A stretch of 64,000 bases of DNA from Verrucomicrobiota bacterium (GTDB taxonomy: Bacteria; Verrucomicrobiota; Verrucomicrobiia; CAIQCK01). Positions 17,154 to 25,286 of the stretch are shown here, piece after piece; the first letter of the stretch is position 1, and each line of letters opens with the position of its first letter. The position numbers were made by a program, and so were the translations under genes. The notes under the pieces are model-generated. The model saw only the letters and a list, made by a program, of their open reading frames with translations. It did not search any database and was not told the DNA's origin. Location of the stretch: NCBI GenBank assembly GCA_016222825.1, contig JACRQF010000025.1, positions 28,244 through 92,243 of the forward strand, read 5' to 3'.

Positions 17154-17534
17154 ATGAAAAAAATCGCCGTCGTTGAGGACAATCCAGACAACCGACTCCT
17201 CGTGCGGGTCATGCTCGAAGACCGGTATAAGGTCACGACCTACGAAACCGGCTTCGATGCGTTGGAAGGACTCAAGCACGACATTCCCGACCTGATCCTC
17301 CTCGACATCTCGCTCCCGCACATGGACGGCACCGAGGTCTTGCGCCACCTCCGCGCCGACAGCGCCCTCTGCCGCGTGCCCGTCATCGCCCTGACCGCTC
17401 ACGCCATGGCGGGCGACCGCGAGAAATACCTCGGCGCAGGCTTCAACGACTATGTCCCCAAGCCGATCGTGGATGAAACTCTCCTGCTGGCCGCCATCGA
17501 ACGCGCCCTGCCCCCGGCCGGCTCCGCCGCCTGA
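17154..17534 (+). CDS. Single-domain response regulator (CheY-like)
   Basis: A 126-residue receiver starting at the ATG at 17154 (MKKIAVVEDNPDNRLLV); the longer frame from 17100 overlaps the kinase gene. It has the acidic pocket 'VVEDN', the phospho-acceptor Asp in 'LILLDISLPHMDG', the conserved Thr in 'VIALTAHAM' and the Lys in 'YVPKPI'. There is no output domain. It follows the hybrid kinase by 37 bases and is probably the terminal phospho-acceptor or a shuttle of that pathway. Confidence 0.92.
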   Translation: MKKIAVVEDNPDNRLLVRVMLEDRYKVTTYETGFDALEGLKHDIPDLILLDISLPHMDGTEVLRHLRADSALCRVPVIALTAHAMAGDREKYLGAGFNDYVPKPIVDETLLLAAIERALPPAGSAA

Positions 17535-17613
17535 TGCCATCTCTGCTCCGCCGCGCAAGGCATGCAGGCCGCCAACGGCGCAAAGAAAGCAACAGACCGT
17601 GCCCGGCGGGAGA

Positions 17614-17690
17614 TGGTCGGGGCGCCGGGATTTAAACCCGGGACCTCCTGCGCCCAAGGCAGGCGCGCTATCAAGCTGCGCTACGCCCCG
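17614..17690 (-). tRNA. tRNA-Pro (TGG)
   Basis: On the minus strand, the acceptor CGGGGCG (17684-17690) pairs with CGCCCCG (17618-17624), with discriminator A and encoded CCA (17614-17616). The anticodon arm is CCTGC-CTTGGGC-GCAGG with anticodon TGG. The T arm CCCGG-GTTTAAA-TCCCGG has an A-rich variant of the usual TTCAAAT loop. The structure is intact. It is convergent with the upstream response-regulator gene. Confidence 0.95.
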
Positions 17691-17803
17691 ACAAGTGGCG
17701 GATGTTTCCTAGACCAGATTCCCGGAGGCTGCAACTGCAAAGAGAGACCGGGAATCGTAAAACGCAAGACGTAGAAAGCGTTGCGGATTTCGGAAATGAC
17801 GCG

Positions 17804-19012
17804 TTACGCGTGACTCGTCAATTCGATCTTCCGCACGACCCGCTTGCCGGCCTTCAGTATCTGGCCCGCGCGCGGCTCGATCACCAGTTTCGGGTCGGTC
17901 AGCTTCTGGCCGTCGAGTTGGACGCCGCCTTCCTGAATGACGCGACGGATGTCGCTGCGGCTCTTGAACGCGCCGGTCTTTTCGACCAGTTCGATGAGGC
18001 CGACGTTGCCCGCGGCAAGCGCGATCGGCTCGGCCACCTCGTCGAGTTTCTTTTTCGAGAATTGCTTGTCGAAATGTTCCCGCGCGGCGCGCGCGGCGTC
18101 GGCGTCGTGGAGCCGCTCGACGAGCGCGGCGGCGAGCGATTTTTTGGCCTCCATCGGGTGGCCGGCCTTCAATGCCGCAACCTCGGCCTGGGTCTTGCCG
18201 AGCAGCATCTCATACCACTGCCACATCAACTCGTCACTGATGCTCATGGCCTTGCCGAAGACCTCGTTCGGCGGCTCGCTGACGCCGATGTAGTTGCCGA
18301 GGCTCTTGCTCATTTTGTGGACGCCATCCAAGCCCGGCAGGATCGGCATGATCATGACGATCTGCGGCTGCTGGCCGGCGTCGGTTTGGAGCTGGCGGCC
18401 GACGAGGTTGTTGAAGGTCTGGTCGGTGCCGCCAAGCTCGACATCGGACTGGATGCAGACGCTGTCGTAACCCTGCATCAACGGGTAAAGGAACTCGTGG
18501 ATGCTGATTGGCTCGCCGGCCTTGTAGCGTTTCTCGAACGTGTCGCGCTCCATCATGCGGGCGACGCTCATCTTGCTGCACAGTTTGATGACGTCTGCCA
18601 GCCGCATCGGCGCGAGCCACTCGCTGTTGTAGCGGATTTCGAGTTTGTCCGGCGCGGTGTCGAGGACCTTGCCGGCCTGCTGGAAATACGTCTCGGCGTT
18701 GCGCTTGATTTCCCCGGCGGAAAGCATCGGGCGCGTCTTGGTCTTGCCGGACGGGTCGCCGATCAGGGCGGTGTAGTCACCGATGATGAGCACGGCCTTG
18801 TGGCCGAGGTCCTGGAACTCGCGCATTTTGCGGAGCACGACGGTGTGGCCGAGGTGGATGTCCGGCGCGGTCGGGTCCATGCCGAGCTTGACGCGCAGCG
18901 GCCGGCCGCCGGCGCGCGACTCGTCGAGTTTCTTGCGCAACTCGCCCGCCGTCTCGATCTGGACAGCGCCGGCGCAGAGAGTCTTCAGTTGTTCATCAGA
19001 GGAGCGGAACAT
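17804..19012 (-). CDS. tyrS: Tyrosyl-tRNA synthetase
   Basis: 402 residues. It is a class I synthetase with the HIGH motif as 'DIHLGHTVVLRK' near residue 52 and the 'KMSKS' motif as 'VHKMSKSLGNYIG' near 233. The Tyr-recognition region reads 'GYDSVCIQSDVELGGTDQTFNNLVGR'. The C-terminal part 'SRSDIRRVIQEGGVQLDGQKLTDP' is an S4-type RNA-binding domain. Length and motif spacing match the shorter bacterial type (TyrZ-like). It charges tRNA-Tyr in the cytoplasm and should be essential unless a second copy exists. It lies next to tRNA-Pro on the same strand. Confidence 0.97.
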   Translation of the reverse strand: MFRSSDEQLKTLCAGAVQIETAGELRKKLDESRAGGRPLRVKLGMDPTAPDIHLGHTVVLRKMREFQDLGHKAVLIIGDYTALIGDPSGKTKTRPMLSAGEIKRNAETYFQQAGKVLDTAPDKLEIRYNSEWLAPMRLADVIKLCSKMSVARMMERDTFEKRYKAGEPISIHEFLYPLMQGYDSVCIQSDVELGGTDQTFNNLVGRQLQTDAGQQPQIVMIMPILPGLDGVHKMSKSLGNYIGVSEPPNEVFGKAMSISDELMWQWYEMLLGKTQAEVAALKAGHPMEAKKSLAAALVERLHDADAARAAREHFDKQFSKKKLDEVAEPIALAAGNVGLIELVEKTGAFKSRSDIRRVIQEGGVQLDGQKLTDPKLVIEPRAGQILKAGKRVVRKIELTSHA

Positions 19013-19087
19013 GGCCAGAGGATGGGCAAAACCGCCGACGCGGGCAAGGCGAAACGCGACGGCGTCGGGGCGTGGCGGCGAGCGGCG

Positions 19088-20059
19088 CTACCGGCCCATC
19101 ATATCGGTGGATAACCCGAGGGGGCTTGTCTTGGCCGCCACCGGCAACTGGATCAGCACGCGGTTGGCCAGATCGTCGAGCAGCAACTGGTCGTCGGCTG
19201 ACGCGCGCTCGCCCTTCAGCCAGATCAGCTTCTTCGGCTCGCGCGCCTTGTCGAACAACTTCTGCGCCGCGCTAGCCGGCATCCAACTGTCGTTCTTGCT
19301 GTTGAGGATCGTCAGCGGCCGGGGCGCGATGTGGCCGGCGTAACGGCCCGGCTCCAGCGGCTTGAACAGCCACTCACCGATGTGACCGGCCGTCACGGCC
19401 GGCACGGGCAGTTTCAGCCGGCTGGCATTGGCTTCGATCAGGCCGCCGATGCCCGCGCCCGCCTGAAGCAGCGCCACGTGGGAAAACTGGTTCTGGCTGT
19501 CCGCCGCCGCCGCCGCCGCGCAGATGAGCGCGCCGGGGCCGATGCCAGCCAGCGCCACGCGCTCCGGGTTCACCATCTGCTGCGCCGCCACGAAATCGCC
19601 TGCGAGCAGGACGTTGGCCACCATCTGCATCGCCGCCTCGCGCACCTCCCACACCGACTTGAACGTCGCCACCTCGGTCGAGAAATCCAGTTTCAGCGCC
19701 TCCGGATAGTCGAGCGCGATCACCATCATGCTCTTTTGCAGCGGCATTCTATCCACCGCCTTGCGGCCCGTTCCCGTGCCGGCCAGCAGGACCACCGCCG
19801 GCCAGGTGTGGCGCTTTCCGGCGGCAGCGGGAATGCTCACGCGGCACATCACATGCCGGCCCTTGTCGTTGCTCAACTCCACGTCATACATCGTCATCTC
19901 GTCCGTCGTCGTCATGTCGGTGACGGGCGCGTTCACCAGCTTGCCCTTGGCGGCGCGAAACATCGGCGTCCAGTCGCCCGCGTCGTAGAAGGCCAATCCG
20001 CCCCCTCCCAACAGCACGAGCACACCGATGATGATGCACAACCACTTCAAGAACTTCAT
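19088..20059 (-). CDS. Membrane-anchored alpha/beta-hydrolase-like protein lacking the nucleophile
   Basis: 323 residues with an N-terminal transmembrane anchor (FLKWLCIIIGVLVLLGGGGLAFY). The fold reads as alpha/beta hydrolase: 'WPAVVLLAGTGTGRKAVDR' for the oxyanion-hole region, 'MVIALDYPEAL', and the elbow 'PERVALAGIGPGALICAAA'. Where the family has G-x-S-x-G, this protein has G-I-G-P-G, so the nucleophilic Ser is absent. A late 'LTILNSKNDSWMPASAAQKLF' matches the acid-loop region. It is probably a non-catalytic or altered-chemistry member. Its start overlaps the stop of the EF-P-like gene (ATGA), so the two are co-transcribed. Confidence 0.75.
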   Translation of the reverse strand: MKFLKWLCIIIGVLVLLGGGGLAFYDAGDWTPMFRAAKGKLVNAPVTDMTTTDEMTMYDVELSNDKGRHVMCRVSIPAAAGKRHTWPAVVLLAGTGTGRKAVDRMPLQKSMMVIALDYPEALKLDFSTEVATFKSVWEVREAAMQMVANVLLAGDFVAAQQMVNPERVALAGIGPGALICAAAAAADSQNQFSHVALLQAGAGIGGLIEANASRLKLPVPAVTAGHIGEWLFKPLEPGRYAGHIAPRPLTILNSKNDSWMPASAAQKLFDKAREPKKLIWLKGERASADDQLLLDDLANRVLIQLPVAAKTSPLGLSTDMMGR

Positions 20060-20625
20060 TCCACATTTTCCTTCCCGAGATATTTCCGCTCCCGCGTGTC
20101 CACGCGGATGACTTCGTCCGGCCCGATGAACAGCGGCACCATGACTTCCAGGCCGCCTTCGAGCTTCGCCGCCTTGTAAGCCGCCTGCGAGCCGCCTTTC
20201 TGCGGCGCGGCGGTTTCCACCACTTTCAGCGCCACATGCTCCGGCAGCACGATGTCCAGCAGCTTGCCTTCGAGGAACATCGCCTTGTATTCCTCGTTCT
20301 CTTTCAGGAACCCGCGGCGCTCGCCGACCCGTTCCGCCGTCATGTCCAACTCGTCGAACGTTTCCGCGTCGAGAAACACAAACTTATCGCCTTGATGATA
20401 ACTGAACTGCACCGGCCGCGTCTCCAGGTCCGCCACGGCCGTGCGCTCATTGTCCGCGAACAGCCGCTCCACCACCCGGCCCGTCTTCAGGTTCCGCAGC
20501 CGCGCGTGCATCTTCGGCTTGGCCTGCGCCGCGCCCGACGAATGGCAGTGTTCGATCACGTGCGGCGCGCCGTCCAGCATCAACGCCGTCCCGCGTTTGA
20601 ACTCCGAAGGCAGAATCGTTTGCAT
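20056..20625 (-). CDS. Elongation factor P-like protein (EfpL/YeiP type)
   Basis: 189 residues with the three EF-P beta-barrel domains: N-terminal 'SEFKRGTALMLDGAPHVIEHC', the middle OB domain 'VQFSYHQGDKFVFLDAETFDELDM' and the C-terminal OB domain 'GLEVMVPLFIGPDEVIRVDTRERKYLGK'. It helps ribosomes through polyproline stalls. The tip of domain I reads 'HSSGAAQAKPKMHARLRNLKTG'. The position where EF-P has a modified Lys or Arg (about residue 33-34) is Ala/Gln here, though Lys occurs at 36 and 38. Loop length resembles the YeiP/EfpL branch. It overlaps the downstream hydrolase gene by four bases. A second, canonical EF-P is likely elsewhere. Confidence 0.85.
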   Translation of the reverse strand: MQTILPSEFKRGTALMLDGAPHVIEHCHSSGAAQAKPKMHARLRNLKTGRVVERLFADNERTAVADLETRPVQFSYHQGDKFVFLDAETFDELDMTAERVGERRGFLKENEEYKAMFLEGKLLDIVLPEHVALKVVETAAPQKGGSQAAYKAAKLEGGLEVMVPLFIGPDEVIRVDTRERKYLGKENVE

Positions 20626-20743
20626 CGCGTCCTCCGTTCAAGAGCGTTACCACCGCAGTATGCCACAACCACCGTTTCTGGCAAGTGGCGGGATGGGCAA
20701 GAAGTAACGGTCGCCAATCGCAGCCTGGAGGCGAAGGGCCGGG

Positions 20744-21652
20744 TTACTTCTTCACGGCGCGCGCCGCCTTTGGCTTGCGCGGCGGCTTGGAATCGAGGTT
20801 CCGTTTCAGGTCCTCCTCGGTCACCGCGGACGCCACGCCGTCCGCGGGCACTTCGACTTTCGCGCTCCAGAGGATGGCGTTGAGCACGACCTTGCGGAAA
20901 TCATCGTGGCCCCAGTTCTTGTGGAAGTGGCCGCCGGTGAATCCAAAGCCGCGGCCGCCGTCATCGCGCTGGCACGCCCACATCACGTGCTGCGGCTCGC
21001 CTTTTCTGACCGCCTCGCGCGCGGCGGGGTTGCCGCTGTGCGCGCCGTCGGGCCGGCTCATCGTCTCCGCCGGCGGCACGGCCGAAAGGACCGCGGTGAC
21101 GCCCTTCATCCCTTCACGGAACCGCATGTGGAAATACCACTCGTCGCGCATCCGGAACGATTTCACGCCGCGCGTGATGGGATGGTCGGGCAGGCTCTTG
21201 AACTCGGCATCCCAGTGCGGATTGACCGACCAGAACGTCTCGAAACAGCCGCCGATCCAGTCGCGAAACTCCTTGTTGCCTTTCTCCGTCGTCGGTTCGC
21301 AGGCGTAGTGGACGCAGCCGAAGCCGACGCCCTTCTTCAAGAGCGCGCCGAGTTGCTCCAGCCGGTTGTCTTGGAGCGCCACGTGTCCGCGTCCGCCGTC
21401 GCAGTAGATGATCACGGCCGCCGCGCTATTCAGCGCCGCCTCGTCGGGCCACTGGCCGCTGAGGAAAGTGGAAACCTTGACGCCCGGCACGCCGGCCAGG
21501 CATTTCTGAAACAACAGCACGCCGGCATTGTGTTCGTGCTCGCCCGGCGCGTGGCTCGGCCGGCCGGCGATGAGCAGGATGTTGGCGTCACCGGCGAGCG
21601 CCGCCGCTGTGATCCAGACGCTGCCGAGCAAGGATGCAGTAAGCTTGTTCAT
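20744..21652 (-). CDS. Secreted ThuA-domain protein
   Basis: About 302 residues from the ATG at 21652 (MNKLTASLLGSVWITAAALAG), which supplies a signal peptide; the longer frame from 21679 adds a non-signal lead. It has a ThuA (trehalose-utilisation-like, class I glutamine-amidotransferase fold) domain: 'ANILLIAGRPSHAPGEHEHN', 'AAVIIYCDGGRGHV', 'GVGFGCVHYACEP' and 'HPITRGVKSF'. A Lys/Arg/Ala tail ends the protein. The family is widespread in PVC bacteria among sugar-degradation genes; the reaction is not established. It lies downstream of the GH38 gene on the same strand. Confidence 0.85.
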   Translation of the reverse strand: MNKLTASLLGSVWITAAALAGDANILLIAGRPSHAPGEHEHNAGVLLFQKCLAGVPGVKVSTFLSGQWPDEAALNSAAAVIIYCDGGRGHVALQDNRLEQLGALLKKGVGFGCVHYACEPTTEKGNKEFRDWIGGCFETFWSVNPHWDAEFKSLPDHPITRGVKSFRMRDEWYFHMRFREGMKGVTAVLSAVPPAETMSRPDGAHSGNPAAREAVRKGEPQHVMWACQRDDGGRGFGFTGGHFHKNWGHDDFRKVVLNAILWSAKVEVPADGVASAVTEEDLKRNLDSKPPRKPKAARAVKK

Positions 21653-21718
21653 TCTAGGTTTCTCCAAGTGCCGTGGCATTTAGCTGTTTGTTCGCTTCGG
21701 TGCAAGCACGCAATAAGG

Positions 21719-21736
21719 CTGCCGGGCGCCCGGCAG
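21719..21736. repeat. 18-bp perfect palindrome between ThuA and GH38 genes
   Basis: CTGCCGGGCGCCCGGCAG is its own reverse complement. It lies in the 142-base gap between the GH38 stop and the ThuA start. There is no T-run on either side, so it is not a standard intrinsic terminator; it could be an RNA-stabilising hairpin or a protein site. Confidence 0.5.
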
Positions 21737-21794
21737 GTAAAACACCCTTCCGCAGCTTTGGTTTCGCCGGCACGACAACTGGACATCGAACAAT

Positions 21795-24700
21795 TCACCT
21801 CGGCAACTCCGCGCGAACCGTGACCACGCTCCAAGCTGGCACTGAAACGTCGCCGGTCAGCTTCTGGAGCGGCTTCTCGCTGGTGTCGCTCAGCCAGAGG
21901 CGGTGCGGCGCAGGCTTCGACCACGTCAGTTTCGCGTTCGCAGGAGTTCCGCCGGCGCCGAAGAGACGGATAATCCATGCTTTGCCGTCGTCGCTGGGTT
22001 TGAGCGCGGTGACGAGCACGTCAGCGGGTTCGACGCGCAGGAGCGGCGTTGATGACGGCGCGCGACCGCGGGCAGGCGTGGCGACGAGCGGCTGGCTGAA
22101 GGCGGTGGCGAAGCGGGAGTTCTCCGCGTCGGCGGCGCGGCCGCGATGGGGGCGCAGGACGAAACGGAACTGCACCGGGCCTTCCTGGTAGGCGCGGTAG
22201 TTGGTGCCCCAGTGGTTGTTCATCGCCCAGACGTAGAGCTTCTGTGTCGGCTCGATCTTCTTGCGCCACACATCGGGATTGAACTGCGAGTTCAGCAGCG
22301 TCGCGGTGATGCCGCCGACCTGCACCAGCGGCGCGTCAAGCGTGACCCACGTGACGCCGTAGTCCTTGTTGGCCACGTCGGCCCAACGGCCGAGCGTCAG
22401 CCAGTTCTTGCACGCGCTCGGCATCTGGTCGTGCTCGGGGCGGATGACGCCGAGCGGCACGTCGAGCCGCATCTCGCCGCCGGGGACGTTGAACGGGAAG
22501 GCGATGTTGATGCTCTCCTTGCCGTCGTTGGCGTGGTAGCTCGCCGCTTCGAGCCGCTTCTTGTCCACGGTGTCGAGCAACTCGACGTAGTCCGCGCCGG
22601 CCACGAGCCGGATTTCGCGCAGGAGCCTGTGGCAGCCGGGCGCGTCGGACTCGACGAGCAACGATGTGACGAGCGGGCCGCGCTCCCGGACTGTGATCTT
22701 GACCGGGCCGTTGCGCTGGAGGGCCTTGAGATCGTCGGCGATGAGATAAAGGTAGTCATTGAGCGCGTGGCCGCTGGCGGTGTCGGCGAGGTTGGCCTCG
22801 ATGCCGGCAGCGCGCAACTCGACGATGCCGCCGGTCTTCAGGTCGAGACGCAGACGCAACTTCCCGTTGTCGAGCGTGCCGGCGGTGGCGTCAGCGTTCG
22901 GAGTCCCGGCTTTAGCCGGTGCTGTTGTCCGCGACGCGGGAGGTTTGCCGGCTGAAGCCGGGACTCCGAACCCGGAGGGCGCATCTTTCGAGAGTGTGTA
23001 GCGCCGGCCGGAGAACGGCGACAGATCGCGGACGAACACGGCGAGTTCGCGGGTGGTGAGGCGCTGTGCCGGAATCGGCTGGCCTTGGTCGTCGGTGACG
23101 AAGTTGCGGCCTTCGGAGATCTCGTGCGGGATCAGCACGAGTTCACTGCGCGGCCAGGAGGTTGTGTTGAAGATGTCTATTTCATGTTTTGCCGACGCGC
23201 CGTAGCCGCCGACGTGAGGAGGCGGACTGCTGGTTGGGCGCGACGATTCCGCCTCCTCACGTCGGCGGCTACAGCTAACGTCGCTGAGCAATTGCCGCGA
23301 CTGGAGATTCGCCACGGTCGCGTAGGATTGTTTGATGTTCCACTGGTCGGTCGTGAACGGGTTCGCCGGCTGCGAGATGCTGCAATACGCGCCCCACGTG
23401 TGCTCGGAGTAGAGCAGCACATTGTTCCACGCCTCCTCGAACCGTTTGGCCGGGTAACGCTTCGGATCGAGCATCGCCCAGAGCGTTTCGGCCTGCGCGA
23501 GCCGCTCGCTGCTGGCGCGGTTCATCGCGGTCTCGGCGGCGGAGGAGCCCGCGCCGTCCTCCCAATAGGGCGTCCAATCGCCGCGCACCTGCGGCAGTTT
23601 GTCGCCGTGGCGTTTCTCGAACGCGCGGAACGCCTCGCTCGTGGAGGAGATCACGAACTGCGGCCATGCGTGCGTCGCGTTCCAATCGCGCACGAACTCA
23701 CAGATGGCAGGGTCGGGCACCGCGTTGTCGCCGTGGCCGGCCCAGCGCATGTAGGCGATGTCGTAAGGATAGGCGGTCTTGTCGAGCTGGCCCATGTATT
23801 CGTCAACGAACCGTGGCATCAGCGTGCGCACGACCATGGACATGGCGTAACCCTTGTAGGGAATCCAGACGAGCACCTTGCTCTTGCCGTCGGGACCGAC
23901 CCACCAGAATGGCTTGTTCTCCCACTCGACGAGGATGTTGCCGATGCGGTCGAAGTAGTTCGGCGCGACCGAGAAGTAACGAATGCCCGCCTGCGCCATT
24001 GCGGTGACCGTGCCCCACGTGTAGCCGGGCACGTCGCTGATCATCGCGGAATCCACCGGCACGCCCGTGCGCCCGCCGAGCTGCGTCGCGTAACGGAACA
24101 GCCGCAGCAATTCCTCCGGGCGGCAGAGGCCGGTGAGTTCGTTCAGATACATGCCGTTGAGCGAGATCTGGCCGCGCTTGACGGCGTCGAAGAACTCGGC
24201 GCGCTGCTTCGGCGCGAGGCGTTGCAGGAAGAGATCGGCGGCCCACATCACCTCGACGTTCCAGACGAACCGCGCGCCCGGCGGATAGTTCGCGGTGCGG
24301 CGGGCGGCGGCGATGCCTTCGAGCAGGTTGTTGATCTGCTTCTCCTCGATGTCGGTCTGGATGGCCGTGTAGCCGATGTCGGTGTGCGAGTGCGGCAGGA
24401 TATAGACGGTGAACTTGCGCGTCGGCTGGAGCGTGACGGCTCGCGAGGCGACCTTCTGGCCGGCAGCTTCGATGGCGACGTTCAGCGTCCGCTCGGCGTC
24501 GCTGGCGGCCACCGCGTATTCGAGCGTCTGGCTGCCGAACTTCAGTTCTGTTGGCCGCACTTCCTGGCCCTCGACGCGCACAACAGCCTTCAGCGGTTCC
24601 GCATAGGGATAATCGAGCGTGACCCGCAACGGCTGCACCAACTTGCCGTTCTTGCGCTCGATGATCTGCACCGTGCGCGCCTCGATGCCGACGCCGCTCG

Positions 24701-25205
24701 GCGACGGTTCCGGCTGACCTGCGGCGAAGAACGCAATCTCCGCGCCGCCGACGGTGCCGTGCGGGCTACCGAGCTTGGCAACGCGCCAGCGGACACGCTG
24801 CGCCGTGACTGGTTGTGCAACGGCGAAGAATGTGACACCGCCGCGCTGGTTGACGTGAGTGACCTGCGCCGTGGCCAGCGGTTTGCCAGCCGCATCGCTG
24901 AACACAAGCTCCGACGCCGCGACGGTCGCAGGATCGTTGCGGTCCTGATGCCGGAAGCCGCCGATGCGGACGGGCGCGCCGAAATCGAACTCGACGAAGG
25001 TGTTGGTGCCCTTGCCGTGAGAAGCGAACTCGGTCTTCAGGTTGCCGTCGAGCAGACGGGTGGCGGCGTAGTTGCCACCGGGAAACTCCTCCGCCACCGC
25101 GACGATCTTCGGCGCGGGCAGCGGCGTGAGCCGCGTGAAGTCCGCGGCGCGGGCCGGAGCGAGGATGAGAGTGGCGGTGAAGATGAAGCTGAAGACTGTG
25201 CGCAT
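21795..25205 (-). CDS. Secreted GH38-type alpha-mannosidase with N-terminal discoidin-like domain
   Basis: 1136 residues with a signal peptide (MRTVFSFIFTATLILAPARA). Residues about 30-165 look like an F5/8-type carbohydrate-binding domain. The GH38 catalytic barrel starts near 272 with the metal-site motif 'ILPHSHTDIGYT'; 'SAMISDVPGYTWG' near 385 supplies the likely nucleophile Asp. The C-terminal 560-1080 region has the large beta-sandwich parts of the family. It cleaves alpha-mannosides. Two inverted-repeat insertions lie in frame at about residues 644-668 and 745-770, in linkers between domains; they add low-complexity Arg/Ser/Pro peptide but do not break the frame. It is divergent from the sulfatase gene. 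Confidence 0.85.
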   Translation of the reverse strand: MRTVFSFIFTATLILAPARAADFTRLTPLPAPKIVAVAEEFPGGNYAATRLLDGNLKTEFASHGKGTNTFVEFDFGAPVRIGGFRHQDRNDPATVAASELVFSDAAGKPLATAQVTHVNQRGGVTFFAVAQPVTAQRVRWRVAKLGSPHGTVGGAEIAFFAAGQPEPSPSGVGIEARTVQIIERKNGKLVQPLRVTLDYPYAEPLKAVVRVEGQEVRPTELKFGSQTLEYAVAASDAERTLNVAIEAAGQKVASRAVTLQPTRKFTVYILPHSHTDIGYTAIQTDIEEKQINNLLEGIAAARRTANYPPGARFVWNVEVMWAADLFLQRLAPKQRAEFFDAVKRGQISLNGMYLNELTGLCRPEELLRLFRYATQLGGRTGVPVDSAMISDVPGYTWGTVTAMAQAGIRYFSVAPNYFDRIGNILVEWENKPFWWVGPDGKSKVLVWIPYKGYAMSMVVRTLMPRFVDEYMGQLDKTAYPYDIAYMRWAGHGDNAVPDPAICEFVRDWNATHAWPQFVISSTSEAFRAFEKRHGDKLPQVRGDWTPYWEDGAGSSAAETAMNRASSERLAQAETLWAMLDPKRYPAKRFEEAWNNVLLYSEHTWGAYCSISQPANPFTTDQWNIKQSYATVANLQSRQLLSDVSCSRRREEAESSRPTSSPPPHVGGYGASAKHEIDIFNTTSWPRSELVLIPHEISEGRNFVTDDQGQPIPAQRLTTRELAVFVRDLSPFSGRRYTLSKDAPSGFGVPASAGKPPASRTTAPAKAGTPNADATAGTLDNGKLRLRLDLKTGGIVELRAAGIEANLADTASGHALNDYLYLIADDLKALQRNGPVKITVRERGPLVTSLLVESDAPGCHRLLREIRLVAGADYVELLDTVDKKRLEAASYHANDGKESINIAFPFNVPGGEMRLDVPLGVIRPEHDQMPSACKNWLTLGRWADVANKDYGVTWVTLDAPLVQVGGITATLLNSQFNPDVWRKKIEPTQKLYVWAMNNHWGTNYRAYQEGPVQFRFVLRPHRGRAADAENSRFATAFSQPLVATPARGRAPSSTPLLRVEPADVLVTALKPSDDGKAWIIRLFGAGGTPANAKLTWSKPAPHRLWLSDTSEKPLQKLTGDVSVPAWSVVTVRAELPR
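22896..22971. repeat. Inverted repeat family B inside the GH38 gene
   Basis: Two 24-base arms (22896-22919 and 22948-22971) are complementary except at one base, with a 28-base loop. The arm begins GTTCGGAGTCCCGGCTTT. Both frames stay open, so the GH38 protein reads through it as a Pro/Ala/Thr-rich segment (around 'SGFGVPASAG'). Confidence 0.85.
23202..23272. repeat. Inverted repeat family A (copy 1) inside the GH38 gene
   Basis: Two perfect 25-base arms (23202-23226 and 23248-23272) flank a 21-base loop. The arm begins GTAGCCGCCGACGTGAGG. The same arm with one base changed (G to A) occurs as copy 2 at 31332-31460, so this is a dispersed element. It is read in frame as 'SCSRRREEAESSRPTSSPPP' in the GH38 protein. 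Confidence 0.92.
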
Positions 25206-25286
25206 GGTTGTTCCTTGTGTGTTGCCTCGGACTTTTTACCTTGCATGGCGTGTCAAAGGCGAGTCTTGTTCACGCTCACAACGCGC

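Noticed and set aside
15044-17236. 730-codon minus-strand frame opposite the hybrid kinase
   Set aside because: Asp/Glu/Val-rich shadow with no motifs; the sense strand has a complete histidine kinase.
17702-19114. 470-codon plus-strand frame over tyrS
   Set aside because: Shadow of tyrS, which has HIGH and KMSKS motifs.
23085-25260. Long plus-strand open frame leading into the sulfatase (1219 codons)
   Set aside because: The first 734 codons are antisense to the GH38 gene, rich in Arg/Val/Ala/His with no family, and the sulfatase has its own signal peptide and start at 25287.
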